Below the pieces are notes generated by a model. That model was not told where the DNA came from, made no database searches, and saw only the letters and a program-made list of their open reading frames with translations. Positions 56,750 to 64,000 of a DNA stretch of 64,000 nt are shown piece after piece. How positions within the stretch are numbered: the stretch's first letter is position 1; each line of letters starts with the position of its first letter. Position numbers and translations under genes: made by a program. Source of the stretch: Dinoroseobacter sp049801095 (GTDB lineage: Bacteria > Pseudomonadota > Alphaproteobacteria > Rhodobacterales > Rhodobacteraceae). The DNA lies in assembly GCF_049801095.1 (NCBI RefSeq), contig NZ_JBNAGH010000001.1:1085889-1149888 (forward strand). The letters run 5' to 3'.

Positions 56750-57574
56750 ATGGACCAGCCTCTTCGACTGACCGAGGGCCCGCTCGCGGCCCTGCGCGCG
56801 CGCCCGCTGACCGAGGCCGTGGCGGCGGGTCATGCCCGCAAGGCGGGGTATCGGTCCCACCCGATTGACACGACCAGCCCGGTCTATGGCGACCCGATGG
56901 TGGCCATCGCCGGGCACGGGATCGCGGGCCAGAACCACTATGCCGCGCGGTTCAACCCGCCCTATCACGCCGAGATCACCGGGGCGACGACGGCCTTATT
57001 GCTGCGGGCCAACGTGGCGGACCGGCTGGCGCGCGTGAATACGCGGCTCGCGCCCTACGGGCTGGAGCTTTGGGTGTTTGACGCCTGGCGACCCATCGCG
57101 GTGCAGAACCATTTCCACGATCACTGGATGCCCGACTACCTGCGCCGCGCGCGGCCCGGGCTGAGCGAGGCAGAGATCGCCGCCGAAGTGTCAAACTACT
57201 GGGCCAAGGGAGCGCCAGGCGGCGAGATCGACCCGGCCTCGCCCCCGCCCCACGCCACAGGGGCGGCAGTGGATCTGACCCTGCGCGAGCGGGCGACGGG
57301 CGCGCAGCTCTTCATGGGATCGATCTTTGACGATGTGACAGCCCTGTCGAACACGGATGCGTTCGAGGATGTGGCCGATGCCATGTCCTTCTCGGCGCTG
57401 GAGGCGCGGGACAATCGCCGTCTGCTCCATTGGGTCATGGCGGCAGAGGGGTTCGCGAACAATCCCACCGAGTGGTGGCATTTCTCATGGGGCGATCAGA
57501 TGTGGGCGCGCCTGACCGGGGCGGAGGCCGCGCTTTACGGTCCGGCGCCGAGCGCCGCGCTTCCGGAGGGATGA
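56750..57574 (+). CDS. D-alanyl-D-alanine dipeptidase (VanX/DdpX-like, M15D)
   Basis: Zinc peptidase that cleaves D-Ala-D-Ala. In the 274-residue product the zinc ligands are visible: His168 and Asp175 in PPHATGAAVDL, and His244 with catalytic Glu241 in TEWWHFSWG; ELWVFDAWRPIAVQ carries the substrate-binding arginine. The frame is open far upstream in the opposite-strand transaminase gene, but only the ATG of MDQPLRLTEG gives a sensible start. Without a signal peptide it is cytoplasmic, so it would recycle imported dipeptide rather than confer vancomycin resistance. Confidence 0.9.
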   Translation: MDQPLRLTEGPLAALRARPLTEAVAAGHARKAGYRSHPIDTTSPVYGDPMVAIAGHGIAGQNHYAARFNPPYHAEITGATTALLLRANVADRLARVNTRLAPYGLELWVFDAWRPIAVQNHFHDHWMPDYLRRARPGLSEAEIAAEVSNYWAKGAPGGEIDPASPPPHATGAAVDLTLRERATGAQLFMGSIFDDVTALSNTDAFEDVADAMSFSALEARDNRRLLHWVMAAEGFANNPTEWWHFSWGDQMWARLTGAEAALYGPAPSAALPEG

Positions 57575-57616
57575 AACGGAGATCGCCAAGCCGCCACGCC
57601 CGCCTATATCCCCTGC

Positions 57617-58054
57617 ATGCGCCCGATCCTTGCTCTTGCCGCCGCCTGTCTTCTCCCCCTCCCCGCCGCCGCGTGGGAGGCGCGCTCCGACGGCCCGCTC
57701 TGCATCCTGACCCATACGGAGCCCGGGGCTGAGATTCGTCTGACCTACGACTCGGTCGGGCCGGAATACACGATCACGCTCACGGCGCCGGAGCCCTGGC
57801 CGCAACAGCCGGTCTTTGCCCTGCGCTTCGAAGGTGGGCGCGGCCTGACGATCAGCACGGATCGCCACATCCTGTCGCCCGATGGTCGCTCGCTGACGGT
57901 GATTGATCGCGGGTTCGGCAATGTGCTGCGCGGGCTCGCCGAGAACAGCCGGGCCACGGGGCTGACCGGCGCGCGCAGTCTGAGTTTCTCGCTCGAAGGG
58001 GCGGCGCCCGAGGTTGCCCGGTTCGAGGCCTGCGGGGCCGCGCCCAGCGTCTGA
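57617..58054 (+). CDS. Exported hypothetical protein
   Basis: A 145-residue protein with a signal peptide (MRPILALAAACLLPLPAAAW). The mature part is beta-rich: CILTHTEPGAEIRLTYDSVG, VFALRFEGGRGLTISTDRHI, SLTVIDRGFGNVLRGL and a final cysteine that could pair with the first. I do not recognise a characterised family. It follows the dipeptidase by 42 bases and may share its transcript. Confidence 0.72.
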   Translation: MRPILALAAACLLPLPAAAWEARSDGPLCILTHTEPGAEIRLTYDSVGPEYTITLTAPEPWPQQPVFALRFEGGRGLTISTDRHILSPDGRSLTVIDRGFGNVLRGLAENSRATGLTGARSLSFSLEGAAPEVARFEACGAAPSV

Positions 58055-58057
58055 GCC

Positions 58058-58825
58058 CTAGCGCGGGGCTGCCGCAAAGAGCGCGGTTTCCTCGCCCTCT
58101 TCATCCAGTAGCCGCAGCATCGGATCGGCGAACCCGCCCGACACCGCGAAGCGGCGGGTGGCCTCCAGCGCCGCGATCACGTCGCGCTCAAGCGTATCGA
58201 GCGGCGGCGGACAGGCCATCTTGGTGCCCGCCATGGGGCTGGGAAACACCATCGCCCCCGGAGCGATCTCAACCCGGCCGGAGAAGCGGTTGCACCCGGC
58301 AAAGACGCTCGCACCGCCGCCGTCCCGCAGCTCCAAGGTCGGGACAACATCCCCATCCAGCGCGACACCGTCGAGCGCCACCAGCTGCCAGCTTATCCCG
58401 GTCAGCTTCGGCGTGGTGAGCGGGCTGACGGCGCCAGCCTGCTGCAGAATCAGATCCACGCTCTGCCCCGCGCCGCGGGTCAGCACCGGGTAAGCCTGGG
58501 TCGTGCGAAACACAACACGCCCCTCGGAATGGATCCGCGCGGCGACTGTATATGTCATGCGCGCATCGATCACGGCAGGATCATAGGGCAAGGCGACACG
58601 CATCGGTATCCGGGTCATGGCGACCCGCTGGCTGGCGATGCGGATCGCAGCCACATCCATGCGGGAGGTATCGAGCAGCTCGACCTCGAGCTGGGCATCG
58701 GGCGGCAGGGCGATCCGTTCGAGATAAGCGGCGCTGACCGTCAGGCTCTGCATCTCTGCGCGCGCGAGGCCGACGCTCGCCAGAAGGGCCAAAAGGCCGA
58801 TCCACACCAGACGTCCCACTGCCAT
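58058..58825 (-). CDS. YbaY-META domain envelope protein
   Basis: A 255-residue exported protein (signal peptide MAVGRLVWIGLLALLASVGL, cleavage after ARA). Two domains: a YbaY-like beta-sandwich at about 25-135 (QLEVELLDTSRMDVAAIRIA; MRVALPYDPAVIDARMTYTV) and a C-terminal META domain at about 140-250 (GISWQLVALDGVALDGDVVP; FAGCNRFSGRVEIAPGAMV; TKMACPPPLDTLERDVIAAL). META domains occur in HslJ-like envelope stress proteins. There is no lipobox cysteine, so it is probably soluble periplasmic. Lies 24 bases downstream of accA stop on the opposite reading order, on the same strand as accA. Confidence 0.84.
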   Translation of the reverse strand: MAVGRLVWIGLLALLASVGLARAEMQSLTVSAAYLERIALPPDAQLEVELLDTSRMDVAAIRIASQRVAMTRIPMRVALPYDPAVIDARMTYTVAARIHSEGRVVFRTTQAYPVLTRGAGQSVDLILQQAGAVSPLTTPKLTGISWQLVALDGVALDGDVVPTLELRDGGGASVFAGCNRFSGRVEIAPGAMVFPSPMAGTKMACPPPLDTLERDVIAALEATRRFAVSGGFADPMLRLLDEEGEETALFAAAPR

Positions 58826-58849
58826 CGCCCTCTCCTTGCGGTCAAATCC

Positions 58850-59812
58850 TCAGGCGGCGAGCCCGCGCGAGCCCATGGCCAGAAACTTCGCCCGGCGGTC
58901 CTTGACCAGAGCTTCGGGCGAGCGGTCGATCAGCTCGGCCAGCATGCCTTCGAGCGCCTTGCCCACGCGGGCGATCGTGTCGTCCTTGTGCCGCTGCGCA
59001 CCGCCCACGGGCTCGGGGATGATCCGGTCGACCACACCCAGCGCGTGCAGATCTTGCGCCGTCAGACGCAGGGCCTCGGCGGCCTCTTTCATCTTCTCGG
59101 CATCCTTCCACAGGATCGAGGCGCAGCCTTCGGGGGAGATCACCGAATAGATCGAATGCTCGAGCATTGCGACGCGGTTGGCCGTCGCAAAGGCCACCGC
59201 CCCGCCAGAGCCGCCCTCGCCCACCACGACAGAAATGAGCGGCACGCCGATCTGCAGACACTTCTCGGTGGCGCGCGCGATCGCCTCGGACTGGCCCCGC
59301 TCCTCAGCCCCCTTGCCGGGATAGGCGCCCGGCGTGTCCACCAGCGTGATCACCGGCAGGCCAAAGCGATGGGCCATATCCATCAGGCGGATCGCCTTGC
59401 GATACCCCTCGGGGCGCGCCATGCCGAAATTCCGCTCGATCCGGGTCTTGGTGTCATGGCCTTTCTCATGGCCGATCACCACCACGGGCCGGTCATTGAA
59501 CCGCGCCAGCCCGCCCATCACCGCATGGTCGTCGGCGAAGTTCCGATCCCCCGCAAGCGGCGTGTATTCCTCGAAGAGCTCGTTGATATAATCGATGCAA
59601 TGGGGCCGCGCAGGATGCCGCGCCACGAGGCATTTTTGCCAGGGCGACAGCCCCGCATAGAGATCCGCCAGAAGCTGCTCGGCCTTGCGATCCAGGGCCG
59701 AGACCTCTTTCTCGATATCCATGGTCCCGGATGTGCGCGCCACAGCCCGCAGCTCTTCGGCCTTGCCCTCAATCTCTGCGAGCGGCTTTTCGAAATCGAG
59801 ATAGTTCTGCAT
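58850..59812 (-). CDS. accA: Acetyl-CoA carboxylase carboxyltransferase subunit alpha
   Basis: One half of the carboxyltransferase that makes malonyl-CoA for fatty acid synthesis; works with AccD. 320 residues, normal length: MQNYLDFEKPLAEIEGKAEE, ARHPARPHCIDYINELFEEY, VVVIGHEKGHDTKTRIERNF, VITLVDTPGAYPGKGAEERG, VVGEGGSGGAVAFATANRVA, ISPEGCASILWKDAEKMKEA. A TTG lies one codon before the ATG. accD is not nearby. The YbaY-META gene follows closely. Confidence 0.97.
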   Translation of the reverse strand: MQNYLDFEKPLAEIEGKAEELRAVARTSGTMDIEKEVSALDRKAEQLLADLYAGLSPWQKCLVARHPARPHCIDYINELFEEYTPLAGDRNFADDHAVMGGLARFNDRPVVVIGHEKGHDTKTRIERNFGMARPEGYRKAIRLMDMAHRFGLPVITLVDTPGAYPGKGAEERGQSEAIARATEKCLQIGVPLISVVVGEGGSGGAVAFATANRVAMLEHSIYSVISPEGCASILWKDAEKMKEAAEALRLTAQDLHALGVVDRIIPEPVGGAQRHKDDTIARVGKALEGMLAELIDRSPEALVKDRRAKFLAMGSRGLAA

Positions 59813-60069
59813 CAACCCCTCCGGCTGTCTTGCTGCGCCTTATGACCCCTCCGTCGCTGCGGTGCAACAGGGAGGGTGCCGCATGGGCAGGCCCCTGTCA
59901 CCGACCCGGGATTTGGCGCCAGGCCGCCTTGGACTGCGCGACTGTCCGTGCAGGATCAGGTAAGCGGCGCGGCGGATCTTGTGAAGAGGCGGGCGCCCCT
60001 CGCGGGCGCGGCACGACCCGAGGGCCGCGCATCACGCGTCCCGGACACATCGAATTGCGGGAAAAGGTC

Positions 60070-60145
60070 TGGCAGGGGCTGAGGGACTCGAACCCACGAC
60101 CCTCGGTTTTGGAGACCGATGCTCTACCAACTGAGCTAAACCCCT
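60070..60145 (-). tRNA. trnW: tRNA-Trp (anticodon CCA)
   Basis: A complete cloverleaf: acceptor stem AGGGGTT/AGCCCCT, D-arm TAGCTCAGTTGGTAGAGC, anticodon arm with CCA in GGTCTCCAAAACC, T-arm GGGTTCGAGTCCC, discriminator G and encoded CCA end. In most alphaproteobacteria this gene lies between tuf and secE; here tuf is on its upstream side, but secE is about 42 kb away. Confidence 0.98.
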
Positions 60146-60269
60146 AAGACCAAGGCGAGGGGTATGTGTTTCGGCAGAGGAAATCAAGGCGCTTTTCGGG
60201 CTGATTTTGCCGCGCCGCCCCGGCACTTCGTCTTGCATATGGATCCGGGCGGTCGCATCTTGCGCCGCG

Positions 60270-61163
60270 ATGCCGATCCCGCCCTCTGCCCCTGCCTCTT
60301 TCACGCTGTCTGACGTCCGCGCGCGCTTTGACGCCAAGCCCTGGCGCACGGCGGAGATCGTGGCCGCAGAAGCCGGGATCGCCGTGCCCACCATGCTCGC
60401 CCCGCAGGAGCGACAGTTCTACTACTGGGCGGCCCGGGATTGGGCGCGCGGGGATGGCGCGCTGGTGGATCTGGGCGCGTTTGCCGGGGGGTCCACCGCC
60501 CGTTTCGCAGCAGGGGCCGAGGCCGCGGGGCATGGCGCGATCATCCATGCCTTTGACCGGTTCACCGCCAAGGAACAGACCAAGCAAAACGTGCTCTATG
60601 CAGAGGGGATCGCCCCTTTCGAGGGGCGCGATATCCTGCCTTTGGCGCAGAGCTTTCTGGCCCCCTGGGCGGCCCAGATGCGGTACCATGTGGGCCATAT
60701 CCCGGATCTGGGCTGGCCCGGCGGCAAGATCGAGCTTCTGGCGGTGGATGCCGCCAAGATCGCCACGACCACGGACCTGATTGCAGCGCAGTTCTTTCCC
60801 GCGCTGATCCCGGGGCGGAGCCTGTTGATCCAGCAGGACTTCCTGCATTGGTCCCAGCCGTGGCTTGCGGCCCAGATGTGGCGCATGCGGGGCGCGTTCC
60901 AGCCCGTGGCCCATGCCCCGCGCGACACGGTCGCCTTTCTCTGCACCGCGCCGGTGACGCCCGACATCATCGAGGCCGGCCGGATCTCCCAGGCCAGTGA
61001 TGCGGAACTGCTCTCCGACATTCGCGCGATGCGCGACGCCCTGCCCGCGGGATGGGCGCTACGCCCCCGCCTGCGCAAAACCGTTGCCGCCCTGCGCGCC
61101 AATCCCGACGTCCGGATCGCCTGGCAGATGCAGCCGCCCCCGGAGGATCCTGCGAAGGGTTAG
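60270..61163 (+). CDS. SAM-methyltransferase-like protein (unknown substrate)
   Basis: A 297-residue protein whose middle resembles a class I methyltransferase Rossmann fold: ALVDLGAFAGGSTARFAAGA (motif I), then AIIHAFDRFTAKEQTKQNV, IELLAVDAAKIATTTDLIAA and LLIQQDFLHWSQPWLAAQMW. This pattern is that of TylF/macrocin-O-methyltransferase or Methyltransf_24 type proteins, often found in surface glycan or glycosyltransferase contexts. The upstream part of the frame is unconserved, so I used the ATG at MPIPPSAPASFTLSD. Its stop overlaps that of the converging acetyltransferase by four bases. Confidence 0.65.
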   Translation: MPIPPSAPASFTLSDVRARFDAKPWRTAEIVAAEAGIAVPTMLAPQERQFYYWAARDWARGDGALVDLGAFAGGSTARFAAGAEAAGHGAIIHAFDRFTAKEQTKQNVLYAEGIAPFEGRDILPLAQSFLAPWAAQMRYHVGHIPDLGWPGGKIELLAVDAAKIATTTDLIAAQFFPALIPGRSLLIQQDFLHWSQPWLAAQMWRMRGAFQPVAHAPRDTVAFLCTAPVTPDIIEAGRISQASDAELLSDIRAMRDALPAGWALRPRLRKTVAALRANPDVRIAWQMQPPPEDPAKG

Positions 61164-61807
61164 GGGGCCAGAGCCTCCAGCGCTGCGATATCGCCACCGC
61201 AGATCTCGGCCTCCGCGGCGAGGATCCGGTCGATCGGCCAATCCCACCACGCGATCTCCAAGAGCTTGTCGATGACGTCGGGCGCGAAGCGCCGCCGGAT
61301 CACGCGCCCGGGATTGCCAGCCACAATGCTGTAATCGGGGATCTCCCCACCGACCACGGCACCCGCCCCGACAATCACCCCATGGCCCAACCGCGCGCCC
61401 GGCAAGACAGTCGCATTGCGCCCGAACCAGCAGTCATGACCAACCAGCGTGGGCCGCGGCGCATGCCCCGGCATGGATGGACGATCCGGCGACATCCCGT
61501 CGAAGATTGCGAAGGGAAAGGCGCTGAACCCGTCATAGCGGTGATTGGCGCTGTCGGTCACAAACGAGACCCCCATGGCGAGGCAGCAGAACTTGCCGAT
61601 CTCGATCCGTTGCTCGCCATAGAGATAGGGAAAGAGCCGCCGCCGGATCAGGTCGGGCTCGGGCATCTCGTCATCGCTGTAATAGGTGTAGTCGCCGATG
61701 CGCAGCCCCGGATGATCCAGCACCGCGTTCAGAAACACCGTGCCGTCAAACCGGGTGCCATCGGGAAAGACAATGGGATGCGGGGTGTCGGGGGGTGGAA
61801 AGGGCAT
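61160..61807 (-). CDS. CatB-related O-acetyltransferase (hexapeptide-repeat)
   Basis: A 215-residue left-handed beta-helix acetyltransferase of the xenobiotic/chloramphenicol acetyltransferase (CatB/XAT) type. Hexapeptide repeats run from LRIGDYTYYSDDE through IEIGKFCCLAMGVSFVTDSA to TLVGHDCWFGRNATVLPGAR and IVGAGAVVGGEIPDYSIVAG; the active-site histidine region is SANHRYDGFS. Many such proteins acetylate sugars rather than antibiotics, so resistance should not be assumed. The frame extends upstream, but MPFPPPDTPHPIVFPDG is the likely start. Confidence 0.88.
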   Translation of the reverse strand: MPFPPPDTPHPIVFPDGTRFDGTVFLNAVLDHPGLRIGDYTYYSDDEMPEPDLIRRRLFPYLYGEQRIEIGKFCCLAMGVSFVTDSANHRYDGFSAFPFAIFDGMSPDRPSMPGHAPRPTLVGHDCWFGRNATVLPGARLGHGVIVGAGAVVGGEIPDYSIVAGNPGRVIRRRFAPDVIDKLLEIAWWDWPIDRILAAEAEICGGDIAALEALAP

Positions 61808-61978
61808 GAGGTCCTCCAGGCGCGCCTGACACCGGCCTAGCGGCTGCGTCGCACGGAGGAAAGTCCAAAGCCGATACAGATCGCAAGCAAGCGATACAAT
61901 TGATACCACAGGCGAAATTCTGCGGATACCTCATTGCGGCACATGGAGCGCGATACAACATCCAAAAGGAATTGCCCC

Positions 61979-62707
61979 ATGAAACAACGTCCCTTTTCCC
62001 TGATCGCGCTTGCGCTGCTGGGCGGCGCCACGCTGGCCCAGACCGGTGCTGCGACAGCCGCCACGCTCTACGCGGATCGCGCCGCGTTTGAGGCGGACAC
62101 CGCCCCCACAGGCGGGATCGACTTCGAGGATATCCCCGAAGGATCCTCCTTCACCGGACAGGAACTGAGCCTTGGCCCCATGCGCATCGCAGGCGGTGTG
62201 ACCCCGGGAAACGAGACCTGGAACGTGGTGTCCTCCGTTGGCTATTGCGACGGCTATCACGCCATTGACGGCTCGCGCCATGCCTGTGTCGGCGTGTCCG
62301 ACCATGCACAGGTGCGCCTAGATTTCCTGACCGATGTCTCGGCCTGGGGCGCGGATTTCTCGGATATGGGCGACCAAGGTCGCGAAACGGCCCTGATGTT
62401 CTATGACGACGAGGATCAGCTGCTGTTCGAGTATGTCGCCGCAGATCAGGGTGAGCTCGAGAAGACCTTCATCGGTGTGGATTTCGAGGACGAGACCGCG
62501 AGCTACATGACCTTCTCGCTCTTTGCGCGCCTGCCCAGTCAGCAACTGGACGGGTTCGGCATGGACAACATCCTCTTTACCTCCGTGCGCGATCCGGGCG
62601 CCCCTGCCCCCGTGCCGCTTCCCCCGGCGGCGCTGCTGCTGGGCTCTGCTGCAGGTGGGCTCATGGGGCTCGGGCGTCTGCGTCGCAAGCGCAAGGCGCA
62701 GGCGTAA
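61979..62707 (+). CDS. VPLPA-CTERM/PEP-CTERM sorting domain protein (second)
   Basis: A 242-residue exported protein: signal peptide (MKQRPFSLIALALLGGATLA), a beta-sandwich body (LYADRAAFEADTAPTGGIDF; VDFEDETASYMTFSLFARLP) resembling the anchored-lectin-like proteins common in this class, and a C-terminal tail APVPLPPAALLLGSAAGG followed by a helix and basic residues RLRRKRKA. The tail matches VPLPA/PEP-CTERM signals. AAAAGGAATTGCCCC precedes the ATG. No exosortase is in the window. Converges on tuf across a shared terminator. Confidence 0.86.
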   Translation: MKQRPFSLIALALLGGATLAQTGAATAATLYADRAAFEADTAPTGGIDFEDIPEGSSFTGQELSLGPMRIAGGVTPGNETWNVVSSVGYCDGYHAIDGSRHACVGVSDHAQVRLDFLTDVSAWGADFSDMGDQGRETALMFYDDEDQLLFEYVAADQGELEKTFIGVDFEDETASYMTFSLFARLPSQQLDGFGMDNILFTSVRDPGAPAPVPLPPAALLLGSAAGGLMGLGRLRRKRKAQA

Positions 62708-62741
62708 CTCTCGCCGCCGGAACCGCCCGGCATTGGGCACG

Positions 62742-62773
62742 AAAAAAGGGGCGCCTCTCCGGCGCCCCTTCTT
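62742..62773. terminator. Bidirectional terminator between tuf and the CTERM gene
   Basis: GGGGCGCC-TCTCC-GGCGCCCC, flanked by six A on the left and TTCTT on the right; strong for tuf (six T in its direction), weaker for the plus-strand gene. Confidence 0.88.
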
Positions 62774-62820
62774 GCATTGGCTGAGATCTGCCCGCGCCGG
62801 GTGGCACGGCGCAGGATCTT

Positions 62821-63996
<1,176 letters not shown>

Positions 63997-64000
63997 GATG

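Noticed and set aside
56750..57574. Vancomycin-resistance vanX
   Set aside because: No vanH, vanA or regulatory genes are nearby, and Gram-negative cells use such dipeptidases for D-Ala-D-Ala catabolism.
61160..61807. Chloramphenicol resistance gene
   Set aside because: CatB-like hexapeptide acetyltransferases mostly modify sugars; no resistance context is present.

Overview
The window is GC-rich chromosomal DNA from an alphaproteobacterium, most likely a member of the Rhodobacteraceae (Roseobacter group). Three things point there: the protein families present (TrcR/DUF1013, COQ9, two VPLPA-CTERM proteins, a Hint-domain protein, YtoQ, DUF1244), the typical alphaproteobacterial lengths of RpoB and RpoC, and the gene order around the ribosomal and RNA polymerase genes. 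I see no rRNA, CRISPR array, recognisable insertion sequence, phage gene or plasmid gene. There is one tRNA gene (Trp).

Region 1 (1-17.9 kb, almost all minus strand) is the translation and transcription superoperon, read right to left: secE, nusG, rplK, rplA, rplJ, rplL, rpoB, rpoC, rpsL, rpsG (cut by the window edge). It is interrupted by genes that are not normally part of it: an exo/endonuclease-phosphatase family protein between rplA and rplJ, a YrbL-like kinase-fold gene and a GNAT acetyltransferase between rplL and rpoB, a 65-codon membrane ORF between rpoB and rpoC, and a DMT transporter between rpoC and rpsL. Good sigma70-type promoters (17-bp spacers) stand before rpsL, rpoB and secE. 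Intrinsic terminators follow rplA, rplL and rpoC, so the old operon appears to have become several transcription units.

Region 2 (18-39 kb) is mixed metabolism and envelope. It holds a cytoplasmic subtilisin-like protease with a small propeptide-like partner, the TrcR regulator, RNase T2, a VPLPA-CTERM protein, an acyl-CoA synthetase, and a TetR regulator divergent from an RND efflux pair with two palindromic operators. Then come a quinone oxidoreductase, COQ9 and rpsU; a membrane-bound winged-helix regulator next to a secreted Sel1 protein; an Lrp regulator divergent from alanine dehydrogenase; an acyltransferase, a sterol-desaturase-family hydroxylase, mscL, a GST overlapping an aspartate dehydrogenase-like gene, and YtoQ.

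Region 3 (39-48 kb) is a stretched rpmI-rplT-pheS-pheT cluster, with an SLC13/RCK transporter, a Hint-domain protein, an XRE regulator and two tiny ORFs lying between the members.

Region 4 (48-64 kb) holds pyruvate kinase with a small membrane protein, N-formylglutamate amidohydrolase and DUF1244, a LysR regulator divergent from a second desaturase-family protein, agmatine deiminase, a D-amino-acid transaminase facing a D-Ala-D-Ala dipeptidase, YbaY-META, accA, tRNA-Trp, a methyltransferase-like gene convergent with a CatB-type acetyltransferase, a second VPLPA-CTERM protein and tuf. tuf and tRNA-Trp normally lie directly upstream of secE; here about 42 kb separates them from it. I did not find one large unknown system. 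The most interesting items are the membrane-tethered regulator with a PhoB-box-like repeat, the protease/propeptide pair, the ORF between rpoB and rpoC, and the rewired rpoBC control region.
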